DNA of 64,000 nt from Acidipropionibacterium acidipropionici (GCF_001441165.1 NZ_CP013126.1:2943551-3007550); one strand, 5' to 3'; positions 7,684-16,925 are shown, counted from the first letter of the stretch. The notes: generated by a model not told the origin, from the letters alone. Numbers and translations are program-made.

Positions 7684-8427
7684 TCACCTCACAGGTGTCG
7701 CATGACTGAGCGGCCGCGGGGTCGCGACGGCGTCGATGCGCACCTGCTGGGAGCGGGTGATCGTCACCGTGGCTCCGACCTGGGGGGCCTGCATCTGGGA
7801 GACCATGCCGCCGCGGAACATCGCCCCCTCCTCCAGGGAGTGGGGGTCGCCGATGGCGGTGATGGTGATCGGGCGGGAGACGGCCTTCCCGGAGACGGTG
7901 AGCCCGTCGGCGCGGGAGGCGAACCAGGTGCTCGCCACCACGCGGACCTTCCCGTTGATCGCCAGCGCCTCGGCGCCGGCGTCGCGCAGCTCCTCCACGG
8001 CGTCGAGGATCATGTCCGAGGAGACCTTCGAGTCCGGGTCCTCGATGCGGATCGTGACGCCCGGGCCGGCCACCGGGACGGTGCCCTCCAGCACCTTGAG
8101 CTGGGAGAGACGCCGGTCGGCCTGGGCCCGGGCCGCCCGCCGGGAGTCGGCCCCCGACTGCAGGTCCCGCTGGGTCTCGCGCAGGTCGGCCAGTTCGGAG
8201 TCGAGCTGACGCGAGGACGTCGACAGGGAGTCGAGCATGGACACCAGGTCGGCGCGTCGCATGGTGGCGAAGGGGTCCTCGTGGTCGCGGGAGCGCACCT
8301 GGGCGACGACGGCGAAGGCGCACAGGCACAGGATCACGGCGATGACGAGCTGGGCCCTGGACGGGCGGGCCGGCCGGCGGCGGGCGGCCGGCGGCAGGTC
8401 CTGGTCGGTGGTGTCGTCCTCAGGCAT
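7684..8427 (-). CDS. DUF881 membrane-anchored protein (first copy)
   Basis: The 247-residue protein has an N-terminal cytosolic basic segment, one membrane helix (A-Q-L-V-I-A-V-I-L-C-L-C-A-F-A-V, about residues 26-43), a coiled-coil stretch with L-x6-L heptads (about 65-115), and the DUF881 domain with G-P-G-V-T-I-R-I-E-D and A-L-A-I-N-G. The family is found beside the small basic protein Sbp in actinobacteria and firmicutes. Its role is unknown but linked by context to cell-envelope growth or division. The start overlaps the sbp stop by 8 nt, showing tight coupling. It is one of two DUF881 genes flanking sbp, an order shared with M. tuberculosis Rv1823-Rv1825. Confidence 0.83.
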   Translation of the reverse strand: MPEDDTTDQDLPPAARRRPARPSRAQLVIAVILCLCAFAVVAQVRSRDHEDPFATMRRADLVSMLDSLSTSSRQLDSELADLRETQRDLQSGADSRRAARAQADRRLSQLKVLEGTVPVAGPGVTIRIEDPDSKVSSDMILDAVEELRDAGAEALAINGKVRVVASTWFASRADGLTVSGKAVSRPITITAIGDPHSLEEGAMFRGGMVSQMQAPQVGATVTITRSQQVRIDAVATPRPLSHATPVR

Positions 8428-8752
8428 GGAGCACCGCCCGGCGGATCGCTGCGGCGTTGGTGAAGATGCGGATGCCCAGCACCACCACGACGGCGGTCGA
8501 CAGCTGGGAGCCGACGCCGATCTGGTCCCCCATCCAGACGATGAGGGCGGCGATGGCGACATTCGACAGGAAGGACACCACGAAGACCCGGTCGGAGAAG
8601 GTGTGGGACAGGTAGGAGCGGCATGCGCCGAACAGGGCGTCCAGGGCGGCGACGATCATGATCGGCAGATAGGGCTGGAGCCACACCGGGATGCTCGGGT
8701 TGAGAACGATGCCGAGCACGATGCCGACGATCAGGCCGATGACTGCTAACAC
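8420..8752 (-). CDS. sbp: Small basic protein Sbp (DUF1290)
   Basis: The 110-residue integral membrane protein has three hydrophobic segments and the conserved cores Q-P-Y-L-P-I-M-I-V-A-A-L-D-A-L-F-G, F-V-V-S-F-L-S-N-V and L-G-I-R-I-F-x-N. Sbp-family proteins accompany DUF881 proteins in Gram-positive bacteria and are associated with the division or sporulation envelope machinery in several species; the molecular function is not known. The GTG at 8752 is chosen because the family begins immediately before the first helix and AAGGGG precedes it. An in-frame ATG at 8800 would add 16 polar residues. Confidence 0.82.
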   Translation of the reverse strand: MLAVIGLIVGIVLGIVLNPSIPVWLQPYLPIMIVAALDALFGACRSYLSHTFSDRVFVVSFLSNVAIAALIVWMGDQIGVGSQLSTAVVVVLGIRIFTNAAAIRRAVLHA

Positions 8753-8837
8753 CTGGGTCCCCTTCCACCTCCCACGGCCCTCGGCCGTGGATCCGTCCAT
8801 CCTGTCATTGCCGGGACCTCCCGGCCATCGGCACCCC

Positions 8838-9659
8838 TCAACGCGGGGTGGCGGCGGTCGCGGTGACCCGGTCGCTGCCGGGCAGCCGCACCGAGCTGCG
8901 CGGGGTCACCGAGTACCTCACGCCGAAGTTGTTGTGCAGATAACTCATCCACTCCCCTCCGTCGTTCTGCGACAGGTCGGCCGGCAGACTCCGCGAGTCG
9001 CCGAGGGCGACCACCCGGTAGGGGCGGGTGATCGAGGCGTAGTCGACGGTGATAGCCGAGCCGGCTCCCCGGATCGAGGTCCTGGTGGTGACCCGGTGCC
9101 CGTTGACCGCCACGGCCTCAGCCCCGGCCTGCCACAGCCCGTTGACCAGCATCCGCAGGTCCTTGTCGACAATGCGCCCGTCCTGCGACCCGTCGGCGGA
9201 GTCGTCGACGAGCACCTCGACGCCCTGGCCGGCGACAGGGGCGGCCCCGGCCGCGACCTCGGCCCGGCTCACCTGGGCCGACGCCGACCGGGCGGCGCTC
9301 TCGGAGGCCCGCATGGCACCCACCTGGCGGCGCAGCGCCTCGACGCGGGCCTGCTGGGTGGACTGGTGGGCGCTGGCGGACTCGATCCGCTGGATGATGT
9401 CGCCGCGCTCCTGGGTGGTGGCGGGGCGCTCGGCGGAGGTGGCCCGCCAGGATCCGCCGAGCATGAGGCCGGCCAGCACGAGCACCAGGACGGTGCCGAC
9501 GATGCCACGGCCGGGCGGGGTGGTGACTCCGCGACGATCGGCGGCGGTGAGGTACTCCGGCTCCATGGCCTCCTCACGGACCTGTCTCAGCAGGTCCATG
9601 CTGGCGTCGGGACGGGCCGGGCGCCCCGGCCCGGTCCCGGCGCCGCCCGGGGAGGTCAT
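8838..9659 (-). CDS. DUF881 membrane-anchored protein (second copy)
   Basis: The 273-residue protein has a 50-residue polar N-terminus, one membrane helix (G-I-V-G-T-V-L-V-L-V-L-A-G-L-M-L, about residues 52-68), a coiled coil (about 80-120) and a DUF881 domain with G-Q-G-V-E-V-L-V-D-D, A-V-A-V-N-G-H-R-V and the C-terminal R-Y-S-V-T-P region. It shares architecture with the copy at 7.7-8.4 kb but differs clearly in sequence. Its start overlaps the upstream phosphatidyltransferase stop (ATGA). The open frame upstream of 9659 runs through that gene and is not coding. Function unknown; context suggests envelope assembly at the growth or division site. Confidence 0.82.
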   Translation of the reverse strand: MTSPGGAGTGPGRPARPDASMDLLRQVREEAMEPEYLTAADRRGVTTPPGRGIVGTVLVLVLAGLMLGGSWRATSAERPATTQERGDIIQRIESASAHQSTQQARVEALRRQVGAMRASESAARSASAQVSRAEVAAGAAPVAGQGVEVLVDDSADGSQDGRIVDKDLRMLVNGLWQAGAEAVAVNGHRVTTRTSIRGAGSAITVDYASITRPYRVVALGDSRSLPADLSQNDGGEWMSYLHNNFGVRYSVTPRSSVRLPGSDRVTATAATPR

Positions 9660-10261
9660 CGGCGCACCTGTTCGCGGCTCTTCGCCGGGGGCAGGGTGGT
9701 GTAGATGTGCCAGGTCTGGCGGGCGTAGAGCAGGCCGGCCCACCAGTACAGGACAGTCCCCCAGATGGCGAAGGCCCAGCCGACGATCCGGGCGACGGTC
9801 CAAATCCCGGCCCCGAGGTGGCCCAGCAGCACCAGGGGGAAGGAGTACAGCAGGCAGAAGGTGGCGGCCTTGCCGACGAAATGCACCGGCAGGGAGGTGA
9901 ATCCCCGGGTGTGCAGCAGCGGCACCTGAGCCAGCAGGAGCAGATCCCTGGCGACCAGGACGACCACCAGCCAGGCGGGCACCACCCCGCGCACCATGAG
10001 GGCCACGATGGTCGACAGGATGTAGAGCCGGTCGGCGGCCGGATCCAGGATCTGACCGGCCCGGGACACCTGGTGCCATCTGCGGGCGATCTGGCCGTCG
10101 AGCCAGTCGGACAGACCGGCGGCGGCCAGCACCAGGACCGCCCAGCCGTCGGCGCGGGGCACCAGCACCAGCCACAGGAAGACGGGGACGCCGAGCAGCC
10201 TGAGTATCGACAGGCCATTCGGCACTGTCCAGAACCGTTCGGTGTCGTAGCTCGTCGTCAC
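9656..10261 (-). CDS. CDP-alcohol phosphatidyltransferase family protein (PgsA2-like)
   Basis: The 201-residue membrane protein carries the complete CDP-alcohol phosphotransferase motif, D-x2-D-G-x2-A-R-x8-G-x3-D-x3-D (from S-D-W-L-D-G-Q-I-A-R), followed by hydrophobic helices. Such enzymes transfer a phosphatidyl group from CDP-diacylglycerol to an alcohol at the membrane. The acceptor (glycerol 3-phosphate or other) cannot be told from sequence; M. tuberculosis PgsA2 (Rv1822) holds the same position next to DUF881-Sbp. The start is a GTG at 10261. TAGTCT stands 7 nt before it, so transcription may begin at the start codon even though GGAG is also present. Confidence 0.83.
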   Translation of the reverse strand: MTTSYDTERFWTVPNGLSILRLLGVPVFLWLVLVPRADGWAVLVLAAAGLSDWLDGQIARRWHQVSRAGQILDPAADRLYILSTIVALMVRGVVPAWLVVVLVARDLLLLAQVPLLHTRGFTSLPVHFVGKAATFCLLYSFPLVLLGHLGAGIWTVARIVGWAFAIWGTVLYWWAGLLYARQTWHIYTTLPPAKSREQVRR

Positions 10262-10268
10262 GACTCCA

Positions 10269-10274
10269 AGACTA
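10269..10274 (-). promoter_or_regulatory. Putative -10 element for the pgsA2-like gene
   Basis: TAGTCT on the minus strand lies exactly 7 nt before the GTG start at 10261, within the 55-nt gap after pimA. If used, it separates the PIM gene group from the DUF881-sbp-garA group. A GGAG also occurs in the gap, so a conventional start is not excluded. Confidence 0.42.
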
Positions 10275-10316
10275 GAGGACGCGCCGAAAACGGCGGATCG
10301 GCCCACAGCCGGGGCC

Positions 10317-11582
10317 TCAGCGGTTCGAACGGTCCTCCATCGCGGCGCGGTAGCGCTCCACCAGGAGCGGGCCCACGGCGTCCCAGTCGAACTGGCGGGC
10401 GCGCCGCAGTCCGCGGGCCTGGAGATCGGACCCGAGGCCGGCGAGGGCCTGGTTGACCCCCCGGGCCAGCGCCGTGACGTCGCCGACCGGGGCGAGCCAG
10501 CCAATGACGCCGCGGGAGTCGGTGACCACCTCCCGGAACCCGGTGAGATCGCTGGCCACCACCGTCGCCCCCGCGGCCATCGCCTCGACCAGGACGATGC
10601 CGAAGGACTCACCGCCGGTGTTGGGGGCCAGGTACACGTCGGTGCGGCCCAGCACCGCGTCGCGCTCAGCATCGGGCAGGGGGCCCAGGAAGCGGATCCG
10701 CAGGTCCGCCTCGAGGTCGGCGGGCGGGTCCCCGGGCCCCACGACCACCGCCTCGAGGTCCGGGTGGGCCCGTCGGACCCTCCGGACGACCTCGGTGAAC
10801 ACGGCGAACCCCTTGCGGGGCTCCCCGAAGCGTCCCAGGAAGCAGATCCGCGGATGGTCGCCGGCCCGCCAGCGCCCGGGCGGAGCCCAGCACGCCGCCA
10901 ACCGTCCGGTCTCCACTCCGTTGCCGATGATCGCCGGGTCCACCTGCCAGTAGCGACGGGCCGCTCCCGCCGCCGCCTGGGAGACGGCCACCGCCTCGTC
11001 GATCCGCGCCACCGAGGAGGGGGCCAGCCGCCGGGCGGCCCTCAGTACCACCGAGTCGGCGAAGGCGGAGTCCTCGAAGCAGGAGTGGAAGGTGGCGACC
11101 AGCGGCCGGTCGGCGTTCCACAGCGCCAGCAGGGAGCTGGACGGCGTGAGGGGCTCGTGGAGGTGGATGACGTCGAAGTACTGGGACTCCAGCCATGCCC
11201 GCACCCTGGTGGCCGCGCCCAGGCCGAAGCCGAGCCGGGCCACCGACCCGTTGGCCGGCACGGGCACCGTCATGCCGGTGCTGGTGAAGCACTCCGGCGG
11301 CAGCCCGAGACTCTCCAGCGTGCGGCGTCCGGGATGTCCCGGCCCCAGGATGTGGACCACATGGCCCTGGGAGCGCAGCCAGGAGGCCAGGCCGAGGACG
11401 TGATTCTGCACCCCGCCGGGACGGCTGAAGGAGTAGGGGCAGACCAGCCCGATGCTGAGCCACTCTCCCTCGCGGCCGAGCGCCTCGGGGGGTTCGCGCC
11501 GCGACGGGGTGAGGCGGCGGGTCAACGAGCGCAGGTCGCGCAGGGTGTCGATGCGGCGTCGGTCGCCGGTGTGTCCGGTCAT
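10317..11582 (-). CDS. pimA: Phosphatidylinositol alpha-mannosyltransferase PimA
   Basis: The 421-residue GT4-family glycosyltransferase should add the first mannose from GDP-mannose to phosphatidylinositol on the cytosolic membrane face, starting PIM/lipomannan synthesis. It has the family N-terminus I-G-L-V-C-P-Y-S-F-S-R-P-G-G-V-Q-N-H, the D-V-I-H-L-H-E-P segment with the catalytic-site His, and the donor-site E-x7-E motif in G-G-E-S-F-G-I-V-L-V-E-A-M-A-A-G. An extra 40-residue N-terminus is present relative to mycobacterial PimA. Its start overlaps patA (ATGA), and gene order pgsA1-patA-pimA equals the mycobacterial PIM locus. Confidence 0.92.
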   Translation of the reverse strand: MTGHTGDRRRIDTLRDLRSLTRRLTPSRREPPEALGREGEWLSIGLVCPYSFSRPGGVQNHVLGLASWLRSQGHVVHILGPGHPGRRTLESLGLPPECFTSTGMTVPVPANGSVARLGFGLGAATRVRAWLESQYFDVIHLHEPLTPSSSLLALWNADRPLVATFHSCFEDSAFADSVVLRAARRLAPSSVARIDEAVAVSQAAAGAARRYWQVDPAIIGNGVETGRLAACWAPPGRWRAGDHPRICFLGRFGEPRKGFAVFTEVVRRVRRAHPDLEAVVVGPGDPPADLEADLRIRFLGPLPDAERDAVLGRTDVYLAPNTGGESFGIVLVEAMAAGATVVASDLTGFREVVTDSRGVIGWLAPVGDVTALARGVNQALAGLGSDLQARGLRRARQFDWDAVGPLLVERYRAAMEDRSNR

Positions 11583-12469
11583 GGCCTCACCCCGTCGAAG
11601 AAGGGCTGGAACATGTGCCAGTCCAGCACGTGGTCGCGGATCCTCATGGAGAACCACTCTGCCAGCCGGTCGGTGAGCGCCCCGGCCCGCCGGCGGGAGG
11701 ATCCGGTGGGCGGCGGTTCCAGGACCGGGGAGAAGTCGATCCGCATGTGGGTGGGGTCGGTGTAATGGCAGGCGGCGCCGATGAGCGCCGCCCCGGTGAG
11801 CACCGCAAGATGGGCGGGGCCCGGTGGGATCCGGCCGTCGACGGCTCCGCGGGCGGTCCGCCAGTGGGTCGCGATCCCAGATCCGGACAGGTCGCGGTCG
11901 GCCACAAGGCAGACCAGCCGCCCGGAGGAGACGTCGTCGAGAAGGTGCCTCATGACCCCGGTCTCGGTGTTCGCGTGGACGCGCATTCCGAGCCGGTTGC
12001 GGGTGCGCACGAAGAGGTCGAACTGGGGGTCGGGGAGCCGTTCGGCGACCGTGGTGACCGGCAGTCCCTGGCCGGCGACCCACGCCCCGGCCAGGTCCCA
12101 GGACCCCATATGGGGCAGCGCCACGACCGCTCCGCGGCTTCCGGCGGCCGTCCGCAGCAGGTCCAGCGCGGCCGGGTCCCAGGACACCGCGGCGGCGATC
12201 CGGCCGGGCGACCAGCGGGGCAGCTGCATGGAGACCACCTGGGTGCGCGCCCACGAGACCACGGCGGCACGGACCTGCCCGGCGCTCGGGCGCGAGCCGG
12301 TCATCACCTCGGCGTTGAGCATCCACTGGCGCACCGGGGGCGCCGGGTGGGCCCCCATCAGCGCACCGGCGGCCCGGGATGCCGGCTGCCACAGGGCGCG
12401 GGGGCAGTAGCGCAGGCCGGCGATGGCGCCGGCCTGCAGGCCGTCCCGAAGCTGCTCAGGTGACCCCAC
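11579..12469 (-). CDS. patA: Phosphatidylinositol mannoside acyltransferase PatA
   Basis: The 296-residue protein belongs to the LpxL/HtrB lysophospholipid acyltransferase family, with the catalytic H-x4-D (P-H-M-G-S-W-D-L-A-G, about residues 112-121). A following E-R-L-x-D-P-x-F-D-x-F-V-x3-R-N segment and V-A-D-R-D-L are also typical. In actinobacteria the enzyme acylates the mannose of PIM at the inner membrane. It lies between PI-phosphate synthase and pimA, overlapping pimA by 4 nt. The start is a GTG at 12469 with GAGGAG close upstream, 8 nt after the preceding stop; the longer open frame upstream is a shadow of pgsA1. Confidence 0.88.
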   Translation of the reverse strand: MGSPEQLRDGLQAGAIAGLRYCPRALWQPASRAAGALMGAHPAPPVRQWMLNAEVMTGSRPSAGQVRAAVVSWARTQVVSMQLPRWSPGRIAAAVSWDPAALDLLRTAAGSRGAVVALPHMGSWDLAGAWVAGQGLPVTTVAERLPDPQFDLFVRTRNRLGMRVHANTETGVMRHLLDDVSSGRLVCLVADRDLSGSGIATHWRTARGAVDGRIPPGPAHLAVLTGAALIGAACHYTDPTHMRIDFSPVLEPPPTGSSRRRAGALTDRLAEWFSMRIRDHVLDWHMFQPFFDGVRP

Positions 12470-12477
12470 GGGGCTCC

Positions 12478-13101
12478 TCAGGACAGGGCCTGGCGGCGCA
12501 CCGCCGTCATCCGCTGGCCCACCGTCACCAGACCGGCGAGGGTGAGGTAGCACAGTGCCACCGGAAGCCCCCAGACGAAGATGTGCGCGAAGATGCCGGA
12601 CTCGGCCAGGCCAGTCAGTTCGACGCCGACGAGCACGATCAGCAGACGGTCGGACCGAGTGGCCAGGCCCATCTTCGCCTCCTTGCCCAGAGACTCGGCC
12701 TTGGCCCGCACATAGGAGGTGATCTGACCGAAGGTCATCGCCGCGATGGCGATGCCCGCCCAGACCACCGAGTGGCCGTGCCCGGCGTAGTACAGGGCCA
12801 CGCCGGCGAAGATGGCGGCGTCGCCGAACCGGTCGAGGGTGGAGTCCAGGAAGGATCCCCACTCGGAGTGCCGGCCCAGCTGGCGGGCCATGTTGCCGTC
12901 CAGGGAGTCGGAGAAGATGAACAGCGCCACGAGCCAGGCCCCCTGCCACAGCCACCCCTGGGGGAAGCAGATCAGCGCCATCGCCACGGTGCCGATGGTG
13001 CCGGCCCAGGTGACCATGTCGGGGGTGATGTGCATCCGGATGAGGGCGGCGGCCAGCGGGTGCATCAGCTTGGACCAGCCGGCCCGGAAGTGCTCAAGCA
13101 T
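12478..13101 (-). CDS. pgsA1: Phosphatidylinositol phosphate synthase
   Basis: The 207-residue integral membrane enzyme has the CDP-alcohol phosphotransferase motif D-S-L-D-G-N-M-A-R-x8-G-x3-D-x3-D followed by five hydrophobic helices. In actinobacteria, the paralogue in the HIT-pgsA1-patA-pimA operon condenses CDP-diacylglycerol with inositol 3-phosphate to make phosphatidylinositol phosphate, the base of PIMs. The R-S-D-R segment after the core (T-R-S-D-R-L) fits a phosphoinositol-binding role. The start at 13101 overlaps the HIT gene end by 8 nt; the open frame to 13218 is a shadow. Confidence 0.9.
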   Translation of the reverse strand: MLEHFRAGWSKLMHPLAAALIRMHITPDMVTWAGTIGTVAMALICFPQGWLWQGAWLVALFIFSDSLDGNMARQLGRHSEWGSFLDSTLDRFGDAAIFAGVALYYAGHGHSVVWAGIAIAAMTFGQITSYVRAKAESLGKEAKMGLATRSDRLLIVLVGVELTGLAESGIFAHIFVWGLPVALCYLTLAGLVTVGQRMTAVRRQALS

Positions 13102-13681
13102 GGTCCTCCCAGGCCTCGGCCAGCATGGCCCGTCCGTCGCCGAGCAGCTGCGGGATCGCTCGGGTGCCTCCGGTGATGGGAAGGAAGTTGGTGTCGCCGA
13201 CCCACCGGGGCACCACATGCTGATGCAGGTGGGCGGCCACCCCCGCGCCCCCGGCCGCTCCCTGGTTCATCCCGAGGTTGAAACCCTGGGGATGGGAGGT
13301 GGCGGTGAGCACCCGGATCGCCGACTGGGACAGTTCCGCCATCTCCCGGGTCTCCTCGGGCGTGGCGTCGATGTAGCCGGCCACGTGCCGGTAGGGGCAC
13401 ACCAGGAGGTGGCCGGGAGAGTACGGGTACAGGTTCATGATGACGTAGCAGTACCGCCCGCGGTGGACGATGAGGGACTGGTCATCGGTCTGTCCCGGGG
13501 CCCGGCAGAACGGGCAGCCCTGACCCTCGCGGTCGTCGGCGGGTTTGTTCTCGCCGTCGATGTAGGCCATCCGGTAGGGGGTCCACAGCCGCCGGAAGGG
13601 GTCGGGGATCCCCGCCTGGTCGGCTGCGAACTCGACGCGGATCGCCTCCGCGGCGGCACCGGAGTCGCGGTCCTCGCCCAT
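13094..13681 (-). CDS. HIT-family nucleotide hydrolase/phosphorylase (Ap4A phosphorylase-like)
   Basis: The 195-residue protein has the histidine triad H-L-H-Q-H-V-V-P-R near residues 156-164 and a C-P-F-C zinc-type motif near residue 56, with a second half strand N-L-Y-P-Y-S-P-G-H-L-L-V. The homologue at the same place in M. tuberculosis (Rv2613c) is reported as an Ap4A phosphorylase; hydrolysis or phosphorolysis of dinucleoside polyphosphates is therefore likely. It is 3 nt from the thrS stop. Threonyl-tRNA synthetase can itself make Ap4A, so the pairing may be functional (inference). Confidence 0.87.
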   Translation of the reverse strand: MGEDRDSGAAAEAIRVEFAADQAGIPDPFRRLWTPYRMAYIDGENKPADDREGQGCPFCRAPGQTDDQSLIVHRGRYCYVIMNLYPYSPGHLLVCPYRHVAGYIDATPEETREMAELSQSAIRVLTATSHPQGFNLGMNQGAAGGAGVAAHLHQHVVPRWVGDTNFLPITGGTRAIPQLLGDGRAMLAEAWEDHA

Positions 13682-13684
13682 CTC

Positions 13685-15751
13685 TCAGGCCACTCCCCCG
13701 TCGAGAACGTCCTCGGCGTTCTCGGCGGTGGGATCCTCATTGCGTCGGGCCCGCGCCCATCCGGACACGATCGCCACCGCCCGGTCCACGGGCACCCCGT
13801 TGAGCTGGGAGCCGTCGCGGAACCGGAAGGAGACGGCGCCGGCCTCGGCGTCCTCCCCGCCGGCGATGACGATGAAGGGGGCCTTGGTCTGGGTGGCGTT
13901 GCGGATCTTCTTGCCGAACCTGTCGGTGCTGCGGTCGACCTCGATGCGCAGGTCGGCGGCCCGCAGCCGGGCCGCGAAGGCGTCCAGGTAGGAGTCGAAC
14001 TCCTCGGCGACCGGCACCGCCTGCACCTGGACCGGGGACAGCCAGACGGGGAAGGCGCCGGCGTAGTGCTCGGTGAGCACCCCGATGAACCTCTCCACCG
14101 AGCCGAGCTTGGCGGAGTGGATCATCACCGGGCGCCGGCGGGTGCCGTCGGATGCGGTGTACTCGAGCTTGAACCGTTCGGGCTGGTTGAAGTCGTACTG
14201 GACGGTCGACATCTGCCAGGTCCGTCCGATGGCGTCCTTGGCCTGCACCGAGACCTTCGGTCCGTAGAAGGCCGCCCCGCCCGGGTCGGGGACCAGGTCC
14301 AGGCCGGTCGAGCGGCAGGTCTCGTCGAGGATCCGGGTCGCCTCGGCCCAGTCCTCCTCGGAGCCGATGAACTTGTCCTGGTTCTTGCCCTCGGTGTCGC
14401 GGGTGGACAGTTCGAGGTAGAACTCCCCCAGCCCGAAGGCCTTCAGAACGTCGTCGAAGAAGCTCAGCAGCTCGCGGATGACGTCGGGGGCCTGCTCGGG
14501 GGTGCAGTAGATGTGCGAGTCGTCCTGGGTGAAGCCGCGCATGCGGGTGAGTCCCTGGACCACCCCGGACTTCTCGTAGCGGTAGTCGTGTCCCATCTCG
14601 AACAGCTTGAGCGGCAGGTCGCGGTAGGAGCGGCCCCGGGAGCGGTAGATGAGGTTCTGCATCGGGCAGTTCATGGCCTTGAGGTAGTACTCCTGGCCGG
14701 CCCGGGTGACCTCGCCGTTCTCGTCGCGCTCCTCGTCGACCGTCATCGGCGGGAACATGGTGTCGGCGTAGTGCGGCAGGTGACCGGAGGTGTGGAAGAC
14801 CCCGCTCTTGGTGATCTCGGGGGTGTAGACGATGTCGAATCCACGGCGCAGGTGCTCGGTGGTGATGAAGTCCTCGATGATGTGGCGCAGGATGCCGCCC
14901 TTGGGGTGGAAGACGGCCAGTCCCGGTCCGATCTCCTCGGGGAAGCTGAACAGGTCGAGTTCGGCGCCCAGCTTGCGATGGTCGCGCCTGGCGGCCTCGG
15001 CCATCCGCGTCTGGTAGTCGACGAGGTCCTCCTTGGAGGCCCAGGCGGTGCCGTAGATGCGCTGCAGCTGATCGTTGGCCTGGTCGCCCTTCCAGTAGGC
15101 GGCCGAGGACTTGGTCAGGGCGAATCCGTTGCCGAGGTATTTGGTGGAGGGCACATGGGGGCCGCGGCACAGGTCCTTCCACGCGGTCCGGCCGTCGCGT
15201 CGCACATTGTCGTAGATGGTGAGCTCGGCTCCGCCGACCTCCACCGACGCCCCCTCGGCCTGGTGACCGCCCTTGGAGCCGATGAGTTCCAGCTTGTAGG
15301 GCTGGTCGGACAGCTCGGCGCGGGCCTCATCCTCGGAGACCACCCGGCGCACGAAGCGCTGGTTCTCCTTGACGATCCTCTTCATCCTCTTCTCGAGATC
15401 CTTGACGAGCTCGGGGGTGACGGCGTCGATGTTGCCGAAGTCGTAGTAGAAGCCGTCGGTGATGAACGGTCCGATGCCCAGGTCGACCTGGGGGAAGACC
15501 TGCTGAACGGCCTGGGCCATCACGTGGGTGGCGGAGTGCCGGATGATGTTCAGCCCGTCGGGGCTGGTGGCCTCGACGGCCTCGACCACGGCCCCCTCGG
15601 GCACGATCCGCTGCAGATCCCGCAGCTCTCCGTCGATCCTCATGGCCACGACGCCGCGATCGGCTCCGAACAGGTCCAGGCCGGTAGTCGTGGTGTCCAC
15701 CTGGCGTTCCTCGGAGCTTCCGGATCGCTGCACGGTGATGGAGATGGACAC
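13685..15751 (-). CDS. thrS: Threonyl-tRNA synthetase
   Basis: The 688-residue class II synthetase charges tRNA-Thr. It has an N-terminal TGS domain (residues about 1-65), the editing/SAD domain with H-S-A-T-H-V-M-A and its C-terminal H partners, the catalytic core with motif 1, motif 2 ([12 protein letters not shown]) with the zinc Cys in K-A-M-N-C-P, and an anticodon-binding domain at the end. The ATG at 15751 is the only sensible start before the TGS fold. No T-box leader is visible in the 112 nt upstream, which instead hold an imperfect inverted repeat. It heads the HIT-pgsA1-patA-pimA run. Confidence 0.95.
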   Translation of the reverse strand: MSISITVQRSGSSEERQVDTTTTGLDLFGADRGVVAMRIDGELRDLQRIVPEGAVVEAVEATSPDGLNIIRHSATHVMAQAVQQVFPQVDLGIGPFITDGFYYDFGNIDAVTPELVKDLEKRMKRIVKENQRFVRRVVSEDEARAELSDQPYKLELIGSKGGHQAEGASVEVGGAELTIYDNVRRDGRTAWKDLCRGPHVPSTKYLGNGFALTKSSAAYWKGDQANDQLQRIYGTAWASKEDLVDYQTRMAEAARRDHRKLGAELDLFSFPEEIGPGLAVFHPKGGILRHIIEDFITTEHLRRGFDIVYTPEITKSGVFHTSGHLPHYADTMFPPMTVDEERDENGEVTRAGQEYYLKAMNCPMQNLIYRSRGRSYRDLPLKLFEMGHDYRYEKSGVVQGLTRMRGFTQDDSHIYCTPEQAPDVIRELLSFFDDVLKAFGLGEFYLELSTRDTEGKNQDKFIGSEEDWAEATRILDETCRSTGLDLVPDPGGAAFYGPKVSVQAKDAIGRTWQMSTVQYDFNQPERFKLEYTASDGTRRRPVMIHSAKLGSVERFIGVLTEHYAGAFPVWLSPVQVQAVPVAEEFDSYLDAFAARLRAADLRIEVDRSTDRFGKKIRNATQTKAPFIVIAGGEDAEAGAVSFRFRDGSQLNGVPVDRAVAIVSGWARARRNEDPTAENAEDVLDGGVA

Positions 15752-15791
15752 GATGACATTCTTTCTCTCGAGGCGCCCGGCGGACGCCGGA

Positions 15792-15839
15792 CCGTACCCA
15801 TCATGCCCGATATCGACACCGGGGTGATCATCGGTACGG
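15792..15839. repeat. Inverted repeat between alcohol dehydrogenase and thrS
   Basis: CCGTACC at 15792-15798 pairs with GGTACGG at 15833-15839, with further imperfect pairing inside (AT-rich steps and CCC with GGGG). It lies in the 112-nt gap downstream of the dehydrogenase and upstream of thrS, so it could be a weak terminator or a thrS leader hairpin. Nothing decides between the two. Confidence 0.35.
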
Positions 15840-15863
15840 ATGGCGGTCCGGGCGGGGTACGGC

Positions 15864-16925
15864 TCAGAAGGTGGAGGTGTCGATGACGAAGCGGAATCTC
15901 ACGTCGCCGGCGACGACCCGGTCGTAGGCCTCGTCCACCTGGTCGACGCCGATCGTCTCGATCCGGGCCCCGAAACCGTGCTCGGCGCAGAAGTCGAGCA
16001 TCTCCTGTGTCTGGGCGATCCCGCCGATGTTGGAACCGGCCAGCACCTTGTTGCCGCCGATGAGGCTGCCCATCGGCAGATCGAGGGGCTCGGGGGGCAG
16101 ACCGACGTTGACCATGACGCCGCGCGGGCGCAGCAGTCCCAGGTAGGAGCGCAGCGGGATCTGGGCGCTGATCGTGTTGAGAATGAGGTCGAAGGAGGCC
16201 CGGTGGGCCTTGAAGAACTCGGGTTCGGAGGTGGCCAGGACGTGGTCGGCACCGAGTTCGCGGGCCAGCCCCTCCTTGCGCAGGGTGCGGGTGAGCACGG
16301 TGACCTCGGCGCCGCGGGCGGCGGCGATCTGGACCCCCATGTGGCCCAGCCCGCCGAGCCCCACGACGGCCACCCGGGAGCCGGGCCGGGCGTTCCACGC
16401 CGCCAGCGGGGAGTAAGTGGTGATCCCGGCGCACAGCAGCGGGGCGGCCTCCTCGAAGCCCAGGGCGTCGGGGATGCGGCACACGAAGCGCTCGTTGACC
16501 ACGATCTTCTGGGCGTAGCCGCCCTGGGTGATGGTGCCGTCGACGTCGGTCGAGTCGTAGGTGCCCACCATCCCGCGGGCCTGCCCGTTGGTCCCGGTGC
16601 AGCACTGCTCCTGACCGGCCAGGCACTCCTCGCACCGCCCGCAGGAGTTCACCATGCAGCCCACCCCGACCCGGTCGCCGACCCTCCAGCGCGTCACAGC
16701 CGACCCGACGGTCTCCACGACGCCGGCGATCTCGTGGCCGACGGTGAGAGGGAAGTGGGCGCGCCCCCACTCGTTTCGGATGGTGTGGATGTCGGAGTGG
16801 CAGATGCCGGCGGCCCTGATGGCGATGACGACGTCATCGGGCCGCGGATCGCGCCGGGCGATCTGGACCACCCGGAAGGGCTGATCGGGTCCGGCCTTCT
16901 GCAGCGCCTTGACGGTGATGGGCAT
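15864..16925 (-). CDS. Zinc-dependent alcohol dehydrogenase (cinnamyl/AdhC type)
   Basis: The 353-residue medium-chain dehydrogenase has the catalytic zinc region A-G-I-C-H-S-D-I-H and G-H-E-I-A-G-V-V-E, a structural-zinc cluster (C-G-R-C-E-E-C then C-C, residues about 95-110), and the NAD(P) Rossmann motif G-L-G-G-L-G-H-M. The [10 protein letters not shown] stretch is characteristic of the CAD/YahK-like subgroup, which reduces a range of aldehydes with NADPH. Substrate is not predictable. GAGGAG precedes the ATG. It has no evident functional link to thrS downstream. Confidence 0.88.
   Translation of the reverse strand: MPITVKALQKAGPDQPFRVVQIARRDPRPDDVVIAIRAAGICHSDIHTIRNEWGRAHFPLTVGHEIAGVVETVGSAVTRWRVGDRVGVGCMVNSCGRCEECLAGQEQCCTGTNGQARGMVGTYDSTDVDGTITQGGYAQKIVVNERFVCRIPDALGFEEAAPLLCAGITTYSPLAAWNARPGSRVAVVGLGGLGHMGVQIAAARGAEVTVLTRTLRKEGLARELGADHVLATSEPEFFKAHRASFDLILNTISAQIPLRSYLGLLRPRGVMVNVGLPPEPLDLPMGSLIGGNKVLAGSNIGGIAQTQEMLDFCAEHGFGARIETIGVDQVDEAYDRVVAGDVRFRFVIDTSTF

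Noticed and set aside
15752-15863. T-box leader for thrS
   Set aside because: Only 112 nt are available and the conserved T-box sequence is not seen; an imperfect hairpin is present instead.
12812-15886. A 1024-codon open frame on the plus strand opposite thrS and the HIT gene
   Set aside because: It lies wholly antisense to thrS, HIT and pgsA1, which have clear family motifs. Long antisense frames are usual in very GC-rich genes. The product is Gly/Val/Asp-rich with no recognisable domain.
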